Shown in pieces: positions 1 to 9,182 of a stretch of 18,538 nucleotides of DNA. How positions within the stretch are numbered: position 1 is the first letter of the stretch; the number at the start of each line of letters is the position of its first letter. A program made the position numbers and the translations under genes. Source of the DNA: Smittium culicis (Eukaryota; Kickxellomycota; Harpellomycetes; Harpellales; Legeriomycetaceae); the NCBI GenBank assembly GCA_001970855.1, contig LSSN01004357.1, positions 1 to 18,538 of the forward strand, written 5' to 3'. Under the pieces are notes generated by a model. It saw only the letters and a list, made by a program, of their open reading frames with translations, had not been told where the DNA came from and did no database searches.

Positions 1-464
1 TGTATAATAATTTTATCTAACTACTTTCCCCCAACCTCTGGTTATAAGATGTTTGACCTCCTATTATTAACTTTTACGATTCATTTTTTTTTTCCCAGAT
101 TTAATCGATATACGATGCACAAGTTGATTTTCAAACGATAATATTCAAGTCACAATCTAATGGTGGTATTAATTATATTGTATTGTATTATATTACAAGT
201 TTTAGGAGAAAAATAAATAATAGATGAGTAAATAGTTAAAGTATAAAAACAAGAAAGATTATTAAATATATTTCAAAAAATATTGGATCGACTTTTCATT
301 TTTTTTTCTTATTTAATGCGAACAAGGAAGGCTATTATAATTGGCAGGATTATGTATGGTTGGTTTTTCGGAGTAATATATACAAGATAACTCTTATCAA
401 AACTTGTTTTTTTCAAAAGGCTCAGAGGTACTAAATGAAATAAAAATCACTTCAAGAGATATAT
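1..464. other. 3' flank of the forkhead gene, no gene seen
   Basis: This AT-rich stretch lies beyond the stop codon of the minus-strand forkhead gene and should contain its 3' UTR. I found no open frame with recognisable motifs and no tRNA-like or repeated structure on either strand. Several T-runs, such as the one near 296-308, are ordinary for this AT-rich sequence. The window edge cuts the region, so a gene further left cannot be excluded. Confidence 0.5.
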
Positions 465-2432
465 CTAAGGCTGTATAAGCGAAGAGTTCATAGTAGAATT
501 ATCAGATATGTTTGGCTGGATAGTATACTTCTTTTTGGTATCATCAAAAGAGTTGTTGGGGTCATTAGAATAAAAACTTTTAACTGAGCTAGAACTGATG
601 GATACAGAGTCCTCCAAATCAGGTTGATTTTCTAGTAGTTCTTGGCTGATGGGCGGTGTTAATAGTGATTGTGCATTTTTTGTCCCAGTTGGGGGTTTTG
701 AGGGAGTATCAATAATATTTGAGCTCTGATAGTCGTTTTTATTTTTTTTTTGGGAGCTTCCAGTTAGCGTTTTAGACGAAGACTTTGTAGAAATTGTAGA
801 GTCAGTTGATTTTTTCTTGGATGTTCTTCTCATTCTCTTGTACACGCCATTATCAAATTGGTTCACGAAATTATCACAAATTTTCCAATAAGACCCTTTT
901 CCTGGTTGATTGCTTTCTCTTTGTACTTTTTCAAAGGCTTTGTTTAGAGATAAGTTGTGTCTTATAGAATTTTGCCAGCCATTTTGGGCCTCCCTATAGT
1001 ATGGGAAATTGGACATGATATAAGTATAGATTCCATTAAGCGTAATTTTTTTCTCTTCAGTAGAATTAATAGCTTGGGCGATCAGGGAGGCATAAGAAAA
1101 TGTGGGTTTAGTAAACACTTTTCCGTTATTAGGTAGTTGAGGTTTTGCAGTTGACGGTAGTATACGCACCATGTCAGTACCAGGGCCGCCGTTTAGATAG
1201 GATTGGCTTATTGGGGTTGATTGCATGTTACTATCTAAAACGGTAGGAGTTTCGCTTCCAGTAGAAGTATCTCTCACTAAAGACTCACTATTTATAGACA
1301 TTCTTTTGTTAGGGTCGTTTTCATTATAAAAGGTACCATCGTCATCCTGGTATTGATAATTGGTTAAGCCTTTATTATTTTTAAATCGTAAGTTGTTATT
1401 TTGGTGGTCAATTTCTTGGTGTTCATAAGCAATTTCTGCAGAGAGTGTACCGGTTGTGCTAGCAGTTTCGTGTTGTGCGGGGATAGAGTTTTTAGGCAGT
1501 AGAAAAGTAAAGCAGGAGTCACCCATCATAATAATTGTTCTGTGGTTTAGAGGAACGGTGGCGCCCTTTTGAATAAATAGACCATCAACAAAACAGCCAT
1601 TTTTTCCAAAAACTTGCAGTTCAAAGCCTTGGCTCATAAAGTTATAAAATATTCTAGCGTGTTTTCTAGATAGGGCTTTGTTTTCACCTAGTATAATGTC
1701 CGCAAGCTCTTGACTGGTGGCTTGACGACCTAAGGTTACAGAGATTGCCTTGATATAGTAGTTGAAATTTGGACCCTCTAATTTAGCAAAAGCTTGTACA
1801 GGCTGATCTTCAACTTCTTGGAAAGAGTTAATGGGGTTTTCGTATGGATAGTAGTCATTAGCGTAATAGTGTTCGAAATCTTGGCATAGAATTTTTTCAG
1901 GGAAATTTTCAGGTATGGAAAGCTTCTGGTGGGGGTCATTGAAAGAGAATCTTTGATTTTGTATATCAAAAGCTGTGTTATTGTCTTTATTGGGGTTGTA
2001 GTGGGTATTGTGGTCATAAATAGTATCGTGTAAAGAAGTGTGGTTTTTCATATCATTTATAACTTGATTTGTATCATTGAGGTAGGGGTTGTTTGGCCTT
2101 TCGCCAGTATCAATGGAGTGATATGAAAAAACATTGTTGAAAGAGCTTGGGATGATATTATTAGATTTAGAATGTGAGAAAGTATCCATTTGGTGATCTT
2201 TAGGTGGTAAAAGGCCAAATTTAGGGAAGTTTTCGGTACTCGCTGTAGAAGATAATTTTGAGGCTGCATGCCTTTTAGGGTTAGTTAAAGTAGTATCGGC
2301 TTTTGATTTCCTTTTAGATCTTCTTGAAGGGGTTCCTCTTGGTAAGTGATTTGGGGTATTAGAATCAGAGTAATCATAGTTTCCAGAAGAAAAGCGCTCA
2401 GCTAGTACAGTAGCAGCGTTTTTGTCGTCCAT
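465..2432 (-). CDS. FHA-forkhead transcription factor (Fkh1/Fkh2-like)
   Basis: Intronless gene for a 655-residue nuclear DNA-binding protein. Seen: a disordered, Asn/Ser-rich N-terminus with a basic patch RRSKRKSK (37-44) that could be a nuclear localisation signal. An FHA domain follows at about 212-313, with the signature GR (235-236), SRKHAR (255-260) and NG (278-279), the expected phosphothreonine-binding loops. A forkhead (winged-helix) domain spans about 441-538; it opens with [10 protein letters not shown] (442-451) and carries the recognition helix [17 protein letters not shown] (484-500). Known: FHA plus forkhead in one protein is the arrangement of yeast Fkh1/Fkh2, which control G2/M and late cell-cycle genes. 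Two full CDK consensus sites (TPSR at 34-37, TPSK at 576-579) and other TP sites fit cell-cycle control, but this is inference. The start ATG has a good context (cgccATGG) and an in-frame stop (2454-2456) lies upstream with no other ATG between. Family is certain; the one-to-one orthologue is not. Confidence 0.95.
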   Translation of the reverse strand: MDDKNAATVLAERFSSGNYDYSDSNTPNHLPRGTPSRRSKRKSKADTTLTNPKRHAASKLSSTASTENFPKFGLLPPKDHQMDTFSHSKSNNIIPSSFNNVFSYHSIDTGERPNNPYLNDTNQVINDMKNHTSLHDTIYDHNTHYNPNKDNNTAFDIQNQRFSFNDPHQKLSIPENFPEKILCQDFEHYYANDYYPYENPINSFQEVEDQPVQAFAKLEGPNFNYYIKAISVTLGRQATSQELADIILGENKALSRKHARIFYNFMSQGFELQVFGKNGCFVDGLFIQKGATVPLNHRTIIMMGDSCFTFLLPKNSIPAQHETASTTGTLSAEIAYEHQEIDHQNNNLRFKNNKGLTNYQYQDDDGTFYNENDPNKRMSINSESLVRDTSTGSETPTVLDSNMQSTPISQSYLNGGPGTDMVRILPSTAKPQLPNNGKVFTKPTFSYASLIAQAINSTEEKKITLNGIYTYIMSNFPYYREAQNGWQNSIRHNLSLNKAFEKVQRESNQPGKGSYWKICDNFVNQFDNGVYKRMRRTSKKKSTDSTISTKSSSKTLTGSSQKKNKNDYQSSNIIDTPSKPPTGTKNAQSLLTPPISQELLENQPDLEDSVSISSSSVKSFYSNDPNNSFDDTKKKYTIQPNISDNSTMNSSLIQP

Positions 2433-3230
2433 GGCGAAAACAAATGTGTATAATTATATATAAATAATATGAGACTTAAATAAATAAAGCTGAGGCACTT
2501 GAGTAGAGTAGGGACACGGGTATTAGGGGGAATATACGAGTTTGGTGGGTGAATAACCAGATATGATGGGTTAAATTAATATAAGAAAAATAATGAAAGG
2601 CTAATATGCTTGACTTGATCTTGAGAGAGGTAGTATAGGGTGTTGAAGGAGAGTAATAAACTAGAGAAATACAGGAATAAAAACGAAATAGTAGAGTAAA
2701 TTTAAAAGTATAAAAAAACTTATAAGGGGTTTAAAATCAGGAGAAATTATCTGCATACAAATATCTCAGTGGATCAGCGCTAAAGAAGATCAAAGGAGGG
2801 TATTTCTATAAATATTGAATGAATGAAAATAGATTGAGAGACTATTGTGTTAATTTAAAAGCAGTTTTTGGTGAGGGGAGGGGGGTGGGATCTATAAGTT
2901 GCTACGAATATCTGAGAAAATTACAATATTAAGGTGAGAGGGGTAAGAAGTCAGCTGGGTAATTAGCTTGCGAAATGGGCGTTGAGTGCAAAAAATAAAT
3001 AAATAAATAGGGGGAGAAAGTTGGTTGTGAATCAATATCAGAAGGGAAGGGTATAAAGTATAGAAAAGGGGAGAGTGATTGAAGCAGTGGACAGAGTAAA
3101 TTATTTTGTTCTAGAAAAAAGATATGTTAAACAGGGAGTCAAAAAGAAACAGTATTTTGAGTGAATACCTTAGAAGCTAAGTTGAACTAAGCTAAGCTAA
3201 AAATAATAATAATGTAAAAAAATAAAAAAG
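2433..3230 (-). promoter_or_regulatory. Forkhead gene upstream leader/promoter, C/T-rich on the sense strand
   Basis: The 800 bases upstream of the forkhead ATG contain no gene. The plus strand is strongly purine-rich and G exceeds C; in 2881-2940 I count 18 G and 5 C. On the sense (minus) strand this is a C/T-rich tract, as often seen in fungal promoters and long 5' leaders. TATA-like AT stretches lie close to the ATG (2449-2470). At 3109-3116 there is a TTCTAGAA, a two-unit heat-shock-element-like palindrome. The asymmetry ends abruptly near 3230. Neither the transcription start nor any regulator can be fixed from sequence alone. Confidence 0.4.
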
Positions 3231-3479
3231 GATTTATTTAATATTATCTTTGCTAATTACTTTCAGAAAAATAGACCCCTGGACAGCTTTAATCCACTGA
3301 TGGCCAATGCAGTGTCTGCAAGCAAGTAAATAAATAAAAAATTTTAATAGACAGCGTAAAGCACAGCTATTTTTCGGCTCTACGCTAAACTAAGCCATTT
3401 TTTGCCAGCTTTTGCCAGCTTTGACTTTTTTTTTTTTGGGCTGGTAATTACAATGGACAAATTGGCTTTACCAATCTGA

Positions 3480-3560
3480 CTAAATAAACAAACACACTTT
3501 GTCAGAACAACTAAATAAGCAAATACGCTTTATCAGAGCAACTAAATAAACGCATTGACT
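3480..3560. repeat. 31-bp minisatellite, about 2.5 copies
   Basis: Two adjacent 31-bp units (3480-3510 and 3511-3541) both begin CTAAATAA and share the core CAAA..C.CTTT.TCAGA.CAA, differing at a handful of positions. A third, partial unit starts at 3542 with CTAAATAAAC. Weaker related sequence (ACAAATTGGCTTTACC) lies just upstream at about 3457-3472, suggesting older decayed units. No coding role is apparent. Confidence 0.7.
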
Positions 3561-3864
3561 AGACAGCTGTCCAAATAGGCAAATTGGCTCGACTCTTGCT
3601 GCCTACAATAAACAAACTCAATCGCATGAATAATTACCAGCTCCCTCCAATAACATCGCTTTCATCGCATCCTTTGCCTCAAAACACTAATAAACCCAGC
3701 CAATAACTGCACTTTCGCTTTTTTGCAAAAGCATCAAGCAACTCATCGGGGTTGTGATAGGCGGGAAATGGACGAGGAAAAGTAATAATCACTGTTTACA
3801 TGTTTACTCTTATTTGCTTGAGCTCTTCCATCGAAAAACGATTGTCACTTTATTTGCCTGCTCT

Positions 3865-3881
3865 TTGTTCTAGAAGAACAA
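3865..3881. promoter_or_regulatory. Inverted repeat with heat-shock-element-like core
   Basis: TTGTTCT-AGA-AGAACAA is a perfect 7-bp inverted repeat with a 3-base centre. It contains TTCTAGAA followed by GAAC, which resembles alternating TTC/GAA heat-shock-factor units. The 12-mer TTTGTTCTAGAA also occurs at 3105-3116, so two similar sites flank the composition switch. Function is inferred only from the motif. Confidence 0.3.
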
Positions 3882-3891
3882 TTCAATTTCT

Positions 3892-3901
3892 ATTGGCCAA
3901 T
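3892..3901. promoter_or_regulatory. Palindromic CCAAT box
   Basis: ATTGGCCAAT is a perfect palindrome with a CCAAT core on both strands, a possible site for the Hap/NF-Y complex. It sits just after the inverted repeat at 3865-3881 and between forkhead-type sites. Its role is inference from the motif. Confidence 0.25.
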
Positions 3902-4327
3902 AATATTCTTTTTCTATTGCCAAAGCAGATCATCGATGACTGTGGTTGGCTGGGCGTTTATTTGTGACCCTCCCCTTTGTCCTCTAATCAGATAATCACT
4001 ACTCCACATCCTCCCATTTGCTGGAATTGATAGAGCATATGAATCTTCCAATAGTTGTGCTTTTCTTCCAATTCAGCGCATCCATCCAAGCAAAATCGCT
4101 GCGAATCACAAGCCACGGCAGGGATGGGTGATTATGGAATCTTAAGGCATAAACGAAAAGCATAATGGAAAATCTATAAGTGAATCCATCAGCCAAGCGT
4201 GCGCATGAACAGCATCATATGCGCTAATCCAAAAGTCTGCCAACGACCCCATACGCTTTAACCTTTTGCGCCAACCTGGCAAAGTGCGTCGTAATGGCTA
4301 AATTCTGCCCATGTTTTATTCAGCTTG

Positions 4328-4437
4328 CTAAAACCACTGAAAATACTAAAACTACTGAAACTGCTAAAACTACTGAAAATACTAAATTGACGAAATTATG
4401 AAATTATGAATTGATGACTTTAAACAAACAAACAAAC
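4328..4437. repeat. 18-bp tandem repeat (three units) followed by (AAAC)4
   Basis: Three consecutive 18-bp units at 4328-4345, 4346-4363 and 4364-4381 follow CTAAAAC(C/T)ACTGAAA with a variable 3-base end, then a truncated unit begins at 4382. Forty bases further on is a perfect (AAAC)4 at 4422-4437. These are simple-sequence expansions with no coding context. Confidence 0.75.
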
Positions 4438-5260
4438 AATCATGACTAATCCATCAATTTCAATCGCCAAGCTACCACCAACTGCAAAAAACACCGCTCT
4501 CCATTACACACACCACTCCTTTACTGTCACCTCACCTACATTTATACTCACAACCACATCTGCCTCAACATCACACCACACCTCACATTTTCAAATGCTC
4601 TAATTTACGCCACTTTTCTTCCTTGCGCATCGAAACAGCCTATTAAGCTGCTATTTCAGTCGTCTTTAATTGCTTGCCAATTCGTTTTGATCATAACTGG
4701 AAGGGTTTTAATGCCTTCTCCTTTATAACTACAAAATCAAGGCAGTCAGTCCTTTTCATTTCATAAAACTAGCCCTGAGTAAAAAAAAAAATTCATAACT
4801 TGAAAAGCTAAATCATGGAGGCAAGTCAATAGTTTCGACGCCTTGTACTTTTTTCAATTGATGTTACATGCCACAAACTTTCTTTTTGACAACCCAAATT
4901 GCTATAAGCCAAAGTCTGCTTAAACGTAAACAATCACTGTCCAATTATGTAAACAATCAATTGCCACAAATCACCCACAATTATCGATCCTAATCATCCA
5001 TTGGCTGACTCTTGTTTACAATAATTAGCTACTTATTTCCTTTCGCTCAATCCATTTGCTTGAATCCAAACTATTACCTGACCTGATCGATTTTCTAATC
5101 TCTTTTAGATATTAGATTTACACAATTTGACACATGCCTCATAAAAAAAAATAATTCCACTATTTCTCATTTGGCAAAAAAAAAAGTCTTAATTTGTACA
5201 AAAAAAATTTTCAATCTTTACACAGTTATAACCTTTCCATAGCCATATTAGAACTAAATA

Positions 5261-6312
5261 AAATGTGTTTTCAACCAACCTGGTTTGCTTTATAATATAT
5301 GATGTGAAAATTACCTCTGTTTATATAATATATATCAATAATCTGAATTTAAAGCTATGAACAAAAGAACTAGAAAATACTAGCTCAGTGCCTATTATAA
5401 CTGAATAGCTAAACTAAGAGAAATTGATTTTTGAACTAAATATCTAGATCGCCTATCCAGTTAATTACTTATAATTTTGCTTTATTTCATAAATGTACAA
5501 ATATCCTAAGAGTTATGAATGTGTTTTTGACCTATTTTCCCTGAATTTAGTTCTTGATCAAATTATATTAAACTATTTATCCCTCATTTCCATCTCTTGA
5601 ACGCCTGTATGAACATCAATTTAGTGGCTTAAAACACTTATTGGCCGTTATGTATAGTGTTCTGTTTCCCGTTAAATCTAATCACAACGTTGGTATAATT
5701 CGATTATTGTACCTCCAAAAATTGCTAGTTCTATAAAAAGTACACCCATAAATACAACCCATTTCACCACGAATTGCCAAACACTGCCCATAGTATAAAA
5801 CTACACCCCATTCTCCTTATTTTCTCTCATTTAATTATAATCAAGCATTATATTTTCGATACCATTGTTTTAAAAAAATCATATAGCACTAGATTTGCAA
5901 AAATAATGGATGCGGCACTTTGTATCCTACCATATTTCAGACAGGGAACATATTAAGTGTCACATCCTTATTTTATAAAACTAAGCCGAATTTTATACGC
6001 TAACAAAAATAAAGAATAAAATTGTCTATTTTTATAGTTAATTTTATAAAATGTAAAGCACACTTAATTATCATTATCATCTTTTCTTTCGCCAGTGATA
6101 ATCTACCAATAATAAAAATTTAATAATTAAAATTTTCATACTCAATGGATTTATATTTTTATTTATTTGAGTCATCAAAAGAAAGACCAAGTAAATGAAC
6201 CAAGCTCCCGCAAGCTAATTTCAAGTAAGAATACTAACCAAACTAGCACATCTACTCCTGCAATAAAAGGATAGTAATAAGGATCATGAGGATCCATACG
6301 TTACAGTATAAA
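5261..6312. other. AT-rich sequence, no gene seen
   Basis: About 1 kb of AT-rich DNA between the C-rich stretch and the retroelement remains. I saw no motif-bearing frame, tRNA or repeat. The 60-codon frame at 5774-5956 has no recognisable content and is probably chance. The left end of the retroelement could lie in this stretch, but I could not find terminal repeats. Confidence 0.4.
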
Positions 6313-6801
6313 TCCCAGTCACAGACTTACAACATGTATCCAGAACTTATTGAATCCATACTATAAATTAGAAGAAGACCTCTTCAAGTCACCAATCATT
6401 GACAAAAAGTACAGGATTGAAATATATTCTTTCCTCTAAGACTAGTTCTATCAACTATAACCCACCACCGCTCAACAATACAGCCGCAAATCCGGTAAAG
6501 AAACCCGATAATACTCTATACAGAATCCATTTAGCAATATCCAAAGCAGCTATACCAATTGACTACTAACTGCACCCCTAGCTTCAACATATTCCTGGAA
6601 TCAATTTTATAAAAAGACCTTGAAACCACTTTTGCCAATACTTTGAGAATTCTTCAAACTGTTATTTCAGTTTCAGTATCTCAAGCGAGGTTAGAAAATC
6701 TTCATATGATTAGAAGCTCTCCATGAAAGCTTACACTATTACTCGAATCAGACATAAAACCGCTGATAGACCAAGATGCGTTGGAATCTATCATTTCATA
6801 G
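6313..6801 (+). pseudogene. Gag-like region of the DIRS-like element (broken)
   Basis: Four frame-shifted segments read like one protein. They are MYPELIESI (from 6334), KLEEDLFKSPIIDKKYR (from 6365), a 43-codon open segment at 6438-6566 with NPPPLNN, VKKPDNTLY and PIDY, and 6613-6798 with QARLENLH and ESDIKPLIDQDALESI. The last has one internal TGA (6724-6726) and ends in TAG. The motif series (MYPEL, PPPLN, VKK.D..LY.I, QARL.NLH, KPL.DQ.AL) matches, from memory, gag-like proteins that precede RT in fungal DIRS-like elements; I did not check this against a database. A Ser/Thr/Pro-rich stretch at 6899-6970 may be the tail of the same protein. Confidence 0.6.
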
Positions 6802-7159
6802 AAACTTACAATGAATCTACAGTTGTAAAATCTTTTCTGTAGGTTATAACAATTCTCGATACATAATGATACAAGTAGTAGCAACATTTTTAACATGACC
6901 CACAACCTCTACTTCAAATCCCACTTATGCCAGCTCAAGCAATATAAATCCTACAGATGGTCAATCAGTCACATGATGGGCCGCGACAGCGCCTGGCGGA
7001 GAAAATTAGAGACTCAAAAAATCTCCCTAATGTTTGAATGCCTATCTATGTTCAACCCAGCACAGCACAAGTTAGCAGACAGCCGATGGACTCGAATAAC
7101 AGTGGATTGAGGCTACTGAATCCATTCCAATAACAATCACTTTCACGTTCCATGTCTGA

Positions 7160-8086
7160 GGTAGGATTAAGAAAGAATTTTCGCCAAGATCAAATTCGAT
7201 TCCGGAGCGGTTCCAATTTCTTAAGGTGCTCTGCGGACTCGATCTAAGTGGGATTCCCTCACCCCCTCCCACTAGCATTAAATCCAAGTCTGTACAAGGG
7301 AAATCGTCACCAGAAGACAAAAAAAATTTTATCATTAAAGGTTGCAGCTATTCTATAAAAGCACGCAATCTAGAAAGTTCAATAAGGGAGCTCGCGATTC
7401 TAAAATTATGTGTTACCATAATGATGAAAGCAGAAACTCAAGTTTCTTTATTTAATCTGATTATGCTTAACGAATAATATAAAGTAGAATTATTTCAAGA
7501 TGAAAACTCTAATACATATTAGCCAAATGATTAGGCGAAAGGATTTTCTTGCATACTTAGACCTTCTAAGAGGAATTCATGCACATTTTTTCCCACAACT
7601 ATTGTAGTAAGTACCCCTGATTTATTTGCAGCGGCCGAAATTTACATATATCCCTTCTTTTGTTGATCTGTCTCTTAACCCCATCTACCCACCCACTACG
7701 TTCACAAAGGTTATACTTTAAGTTTTAGAATTTTCAAATCGGTAGGAATTCAAATATCGACTTATCTTAAATATTTGCTTATGATAGGAGAGAGAAAAGA
7801 AATTTTCAAGACCAGAACAAGTTTGGTTTACTCATAATTATGTAATCTTGGATTCAAGATCAACTCGAAAAAGCCTTAATACACTCCGAATTAACATATA
7901 AATAATTTGGGAATGATATAAATGCTCGTGAAATTTATTTTAATGTTCGCTATAAAAATATCAGGCATTTCAAAAGAGAAGTCAAAAAGTAATTTAATTC
8001 CAGGAAAACTAATTGCGGTGTTATGATAGCTTCATTCATGAGGCTCAATCTATTCTGTAGCTATACTTCCAGGAATATAATGATCT
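7160..8086 (+). pseudogene. Reverse transcriptase relic of the DIRS-like element
   Basis: The segment opens with a 105-codon frame (7160-7474) containing PPPTSIKSKS. It continues in other frames with FKMKTLIHISQMI and DFLAYLDL (7494-7604), where the Asp at 7560-7562 matches the motif A catalytic Asp. Next come DLSLNPIYPPTTFTKV (7629-7718; the PFGLSLxPxxFTKV block), GIQISTYLKYLLMIGE (about 7745-7792) and LGFKIN.KK (to about 7873). The RT thumb/connection region INNLGMI and HFKREVKK follows (7921-8086). The polymerase box that should read YxDD reads YLKY (7763-7774), so both catalytic Asp residues are lost. At least five frame changes and several stops make this clearly dead. Family assignment rests on the order and spacing of RT motifs. 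Confidence 0.8.
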
Positions 8087-8369
8087 GAAAGCTAATAGAT
8101 CTGATATTTTGATCACTTGTATGATAAATTCATGAACTTCAATATTAGTAATATCGAATATCGTGATACACAACCTTATGCTTCAGAAAAATACGGCTAA
8201 AATCGTGGAAAGCGAAGCCATTTTAGCACGAGATGTCAGAATATGAAAAAAAAACGGATTCCAGCCACTACGAATCACAATCTTCATAGAATCTCGCATA
8301 ATAAGGAATTTATGATAAAAAAAATTTCTCCTTCACATCGTTGCAAAATAATTACTGAAAAGTTCTAAT

Positions 8370-8813
8370 ACAATCAAGCTAAAAAATAGAATTGGGTGTT
8401 CTTTATTGCTTCATGATGACAATAACACATCGCTGTCATTTGTCAAGAAATTTGGTGCTAAAAAATTCCCGGAACTATTAAAAATTTCTAAATTAGTTTT
8501 TAAACGCTTCATAAAGACAAAATACAGATATAGTAAACATATTTACTATCAAATTTGAGTTTAGCGGACTTTCGTAGCATATTTTCTTACCAAAAATAAT
8601 TGTCTCTATCAAAAGACGTTCAATAATTTGAACTCAATTCACAGACTATATTATATAGATTTAGTTTCTTCAGGAATCAATAATAAAGTGATAAAATTTA
8701 GCTGCTAGTTCCTAGAAGAAGAATCAGCGGTATATAATGAAGTAATATTATATTGGACAAAATTGTAGAAACCGTATACTGCACATCATGGAATCTCATA
8801 TCCCAAATATTAG
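8370..8813 (+). pseudogene. RNase H and post-RNase H region of the DIRS-like element (broken)
   Basis: The 48-codon open stretch from 8412 reads as the second half of an RNase H: the HDDNNT box (usually TDNTT), then LSFVKKFG, PELLKIS and FKRFIKTK. It ends at TGA 8556-8558. After a frame change, about 8583-8810 reads YYIDLVSSGINNKVIKF and later YTAHHGISYPKY. These correspond to the DLFAS..N and Y..PPW.LI-type blocks that follow RNase H in DIRS-like polyproteins. Two in-frame TAGs interrupt this part (8706, and after WTKL). The first half of RNase H, with its DASxxGWG block, is not recognisable between 8087 and 8370. Confidence 0.7.
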
Positions 8814-9182
8814 TGAATGTTCTCTAATAATGGCTGAATATGAAAATGGTCATAGAGAAGTGAAATTCTAAAAAATAGCTCCCATATACCTTCTCTCTCT
8901 ATCTCTCTCGAAATAACAAGCATTTTTACTGCAAGTAACAACATTTATTCCAGATCCCAAAATCTAAAAGTCTCCATAATCATACAACAAGCATATGATC
9001 TTGATAACATGGATGATCAGCTGAGTTTCTTCTAATTTAAAGGCCTTGAAAAGATAAAAATAGTTACAATAAATTCCTGTAGAAAAAAATTGTTAATACT
9101 AGCTGAGATCCCATAATAAGTATAAAATAAATAGATTATATCTGATTCTACCAAGAGATTAGATAGAAATTAAATAAGATCT
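8814..9182 (+). other. Linker between RNase H and recombinase relics
   Basis: About 370 bases with no recognisable protein remains. It includes a CT-rich simple repeat around 8892-8909. In many DIRS elements a methyltransferase-like domain follows RNase H; no sign of one is seen and the gap looks too short to hold it. The N-terminal part of the tyrosine recombinase probably lies here but has decayed beyond recognition. Confidence 0.35.

Larger units (their letters stand above)
3793..5019. promoter_or_regulatory. Cluster of five forkhead-type GTAAACA sites
   Basis: Perfect GTAAACA/TGTTTAC heptamers occur at 3793-3799 and 3801-3807 (minus orientation, side by side), 4926-4932 and 4949-4955 (plus, 23 bp apart) and 5013-5019 (minus). 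GTAAACA is the established core of sites bound by Fkh1/Fkh2-class proteins. From base composition fewer than one site would be expected in this 1.2 kb. Because the cluster lies 1.4-2.6 kb upstream of a forkhead gene, autoregulation is a reasonable but untested inference. Nothing here proves binding. Confidence 0.4.
3240..5260. other. Gene-free C-rich, G-poor stretch
   Basis: About 2 kb with no convincing coding frame on either strand. The plus strand is C-rich and G-poor, opposite to the neighbouring 2433-3230: in 4501-4560 I count 25 C and 1 G. It contains two short minisatellites, five GTAAACA forkhead-type sites and a CCAAT-type palindrome, listed separately. The open frame on the minus strand at 3999-4196 shows no known motif. 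It is most likely upstream regulatory or spacer DNA. Confidence 0.4.

Noticed and set aside
1778..2269. Two 70-80 codon minus-strand frames overlapping the forkhead gene
   Set aside because: They are alternative-frame shadows of the forkhead coding sequence.
3480..3560. CRISPR-like direct repeats
   Set aside because: The 31-bp units are contiguous with no unique spacers and the genome is eukaryotic; this is a minisatellite.
3999..4196. 65-codon minus-strand frame with moderately protein-like composition
   Set aside because: No motif, no continuation after splicing that I could find, and it sits in a stretch with several simple repeats.
7072..7335. 87-codon minus-strand open frame inside the retroelement
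   Set aside because: It is antisense to the plus-strand segment that carries RT-type motifs; its own translation has no recognisable motif.
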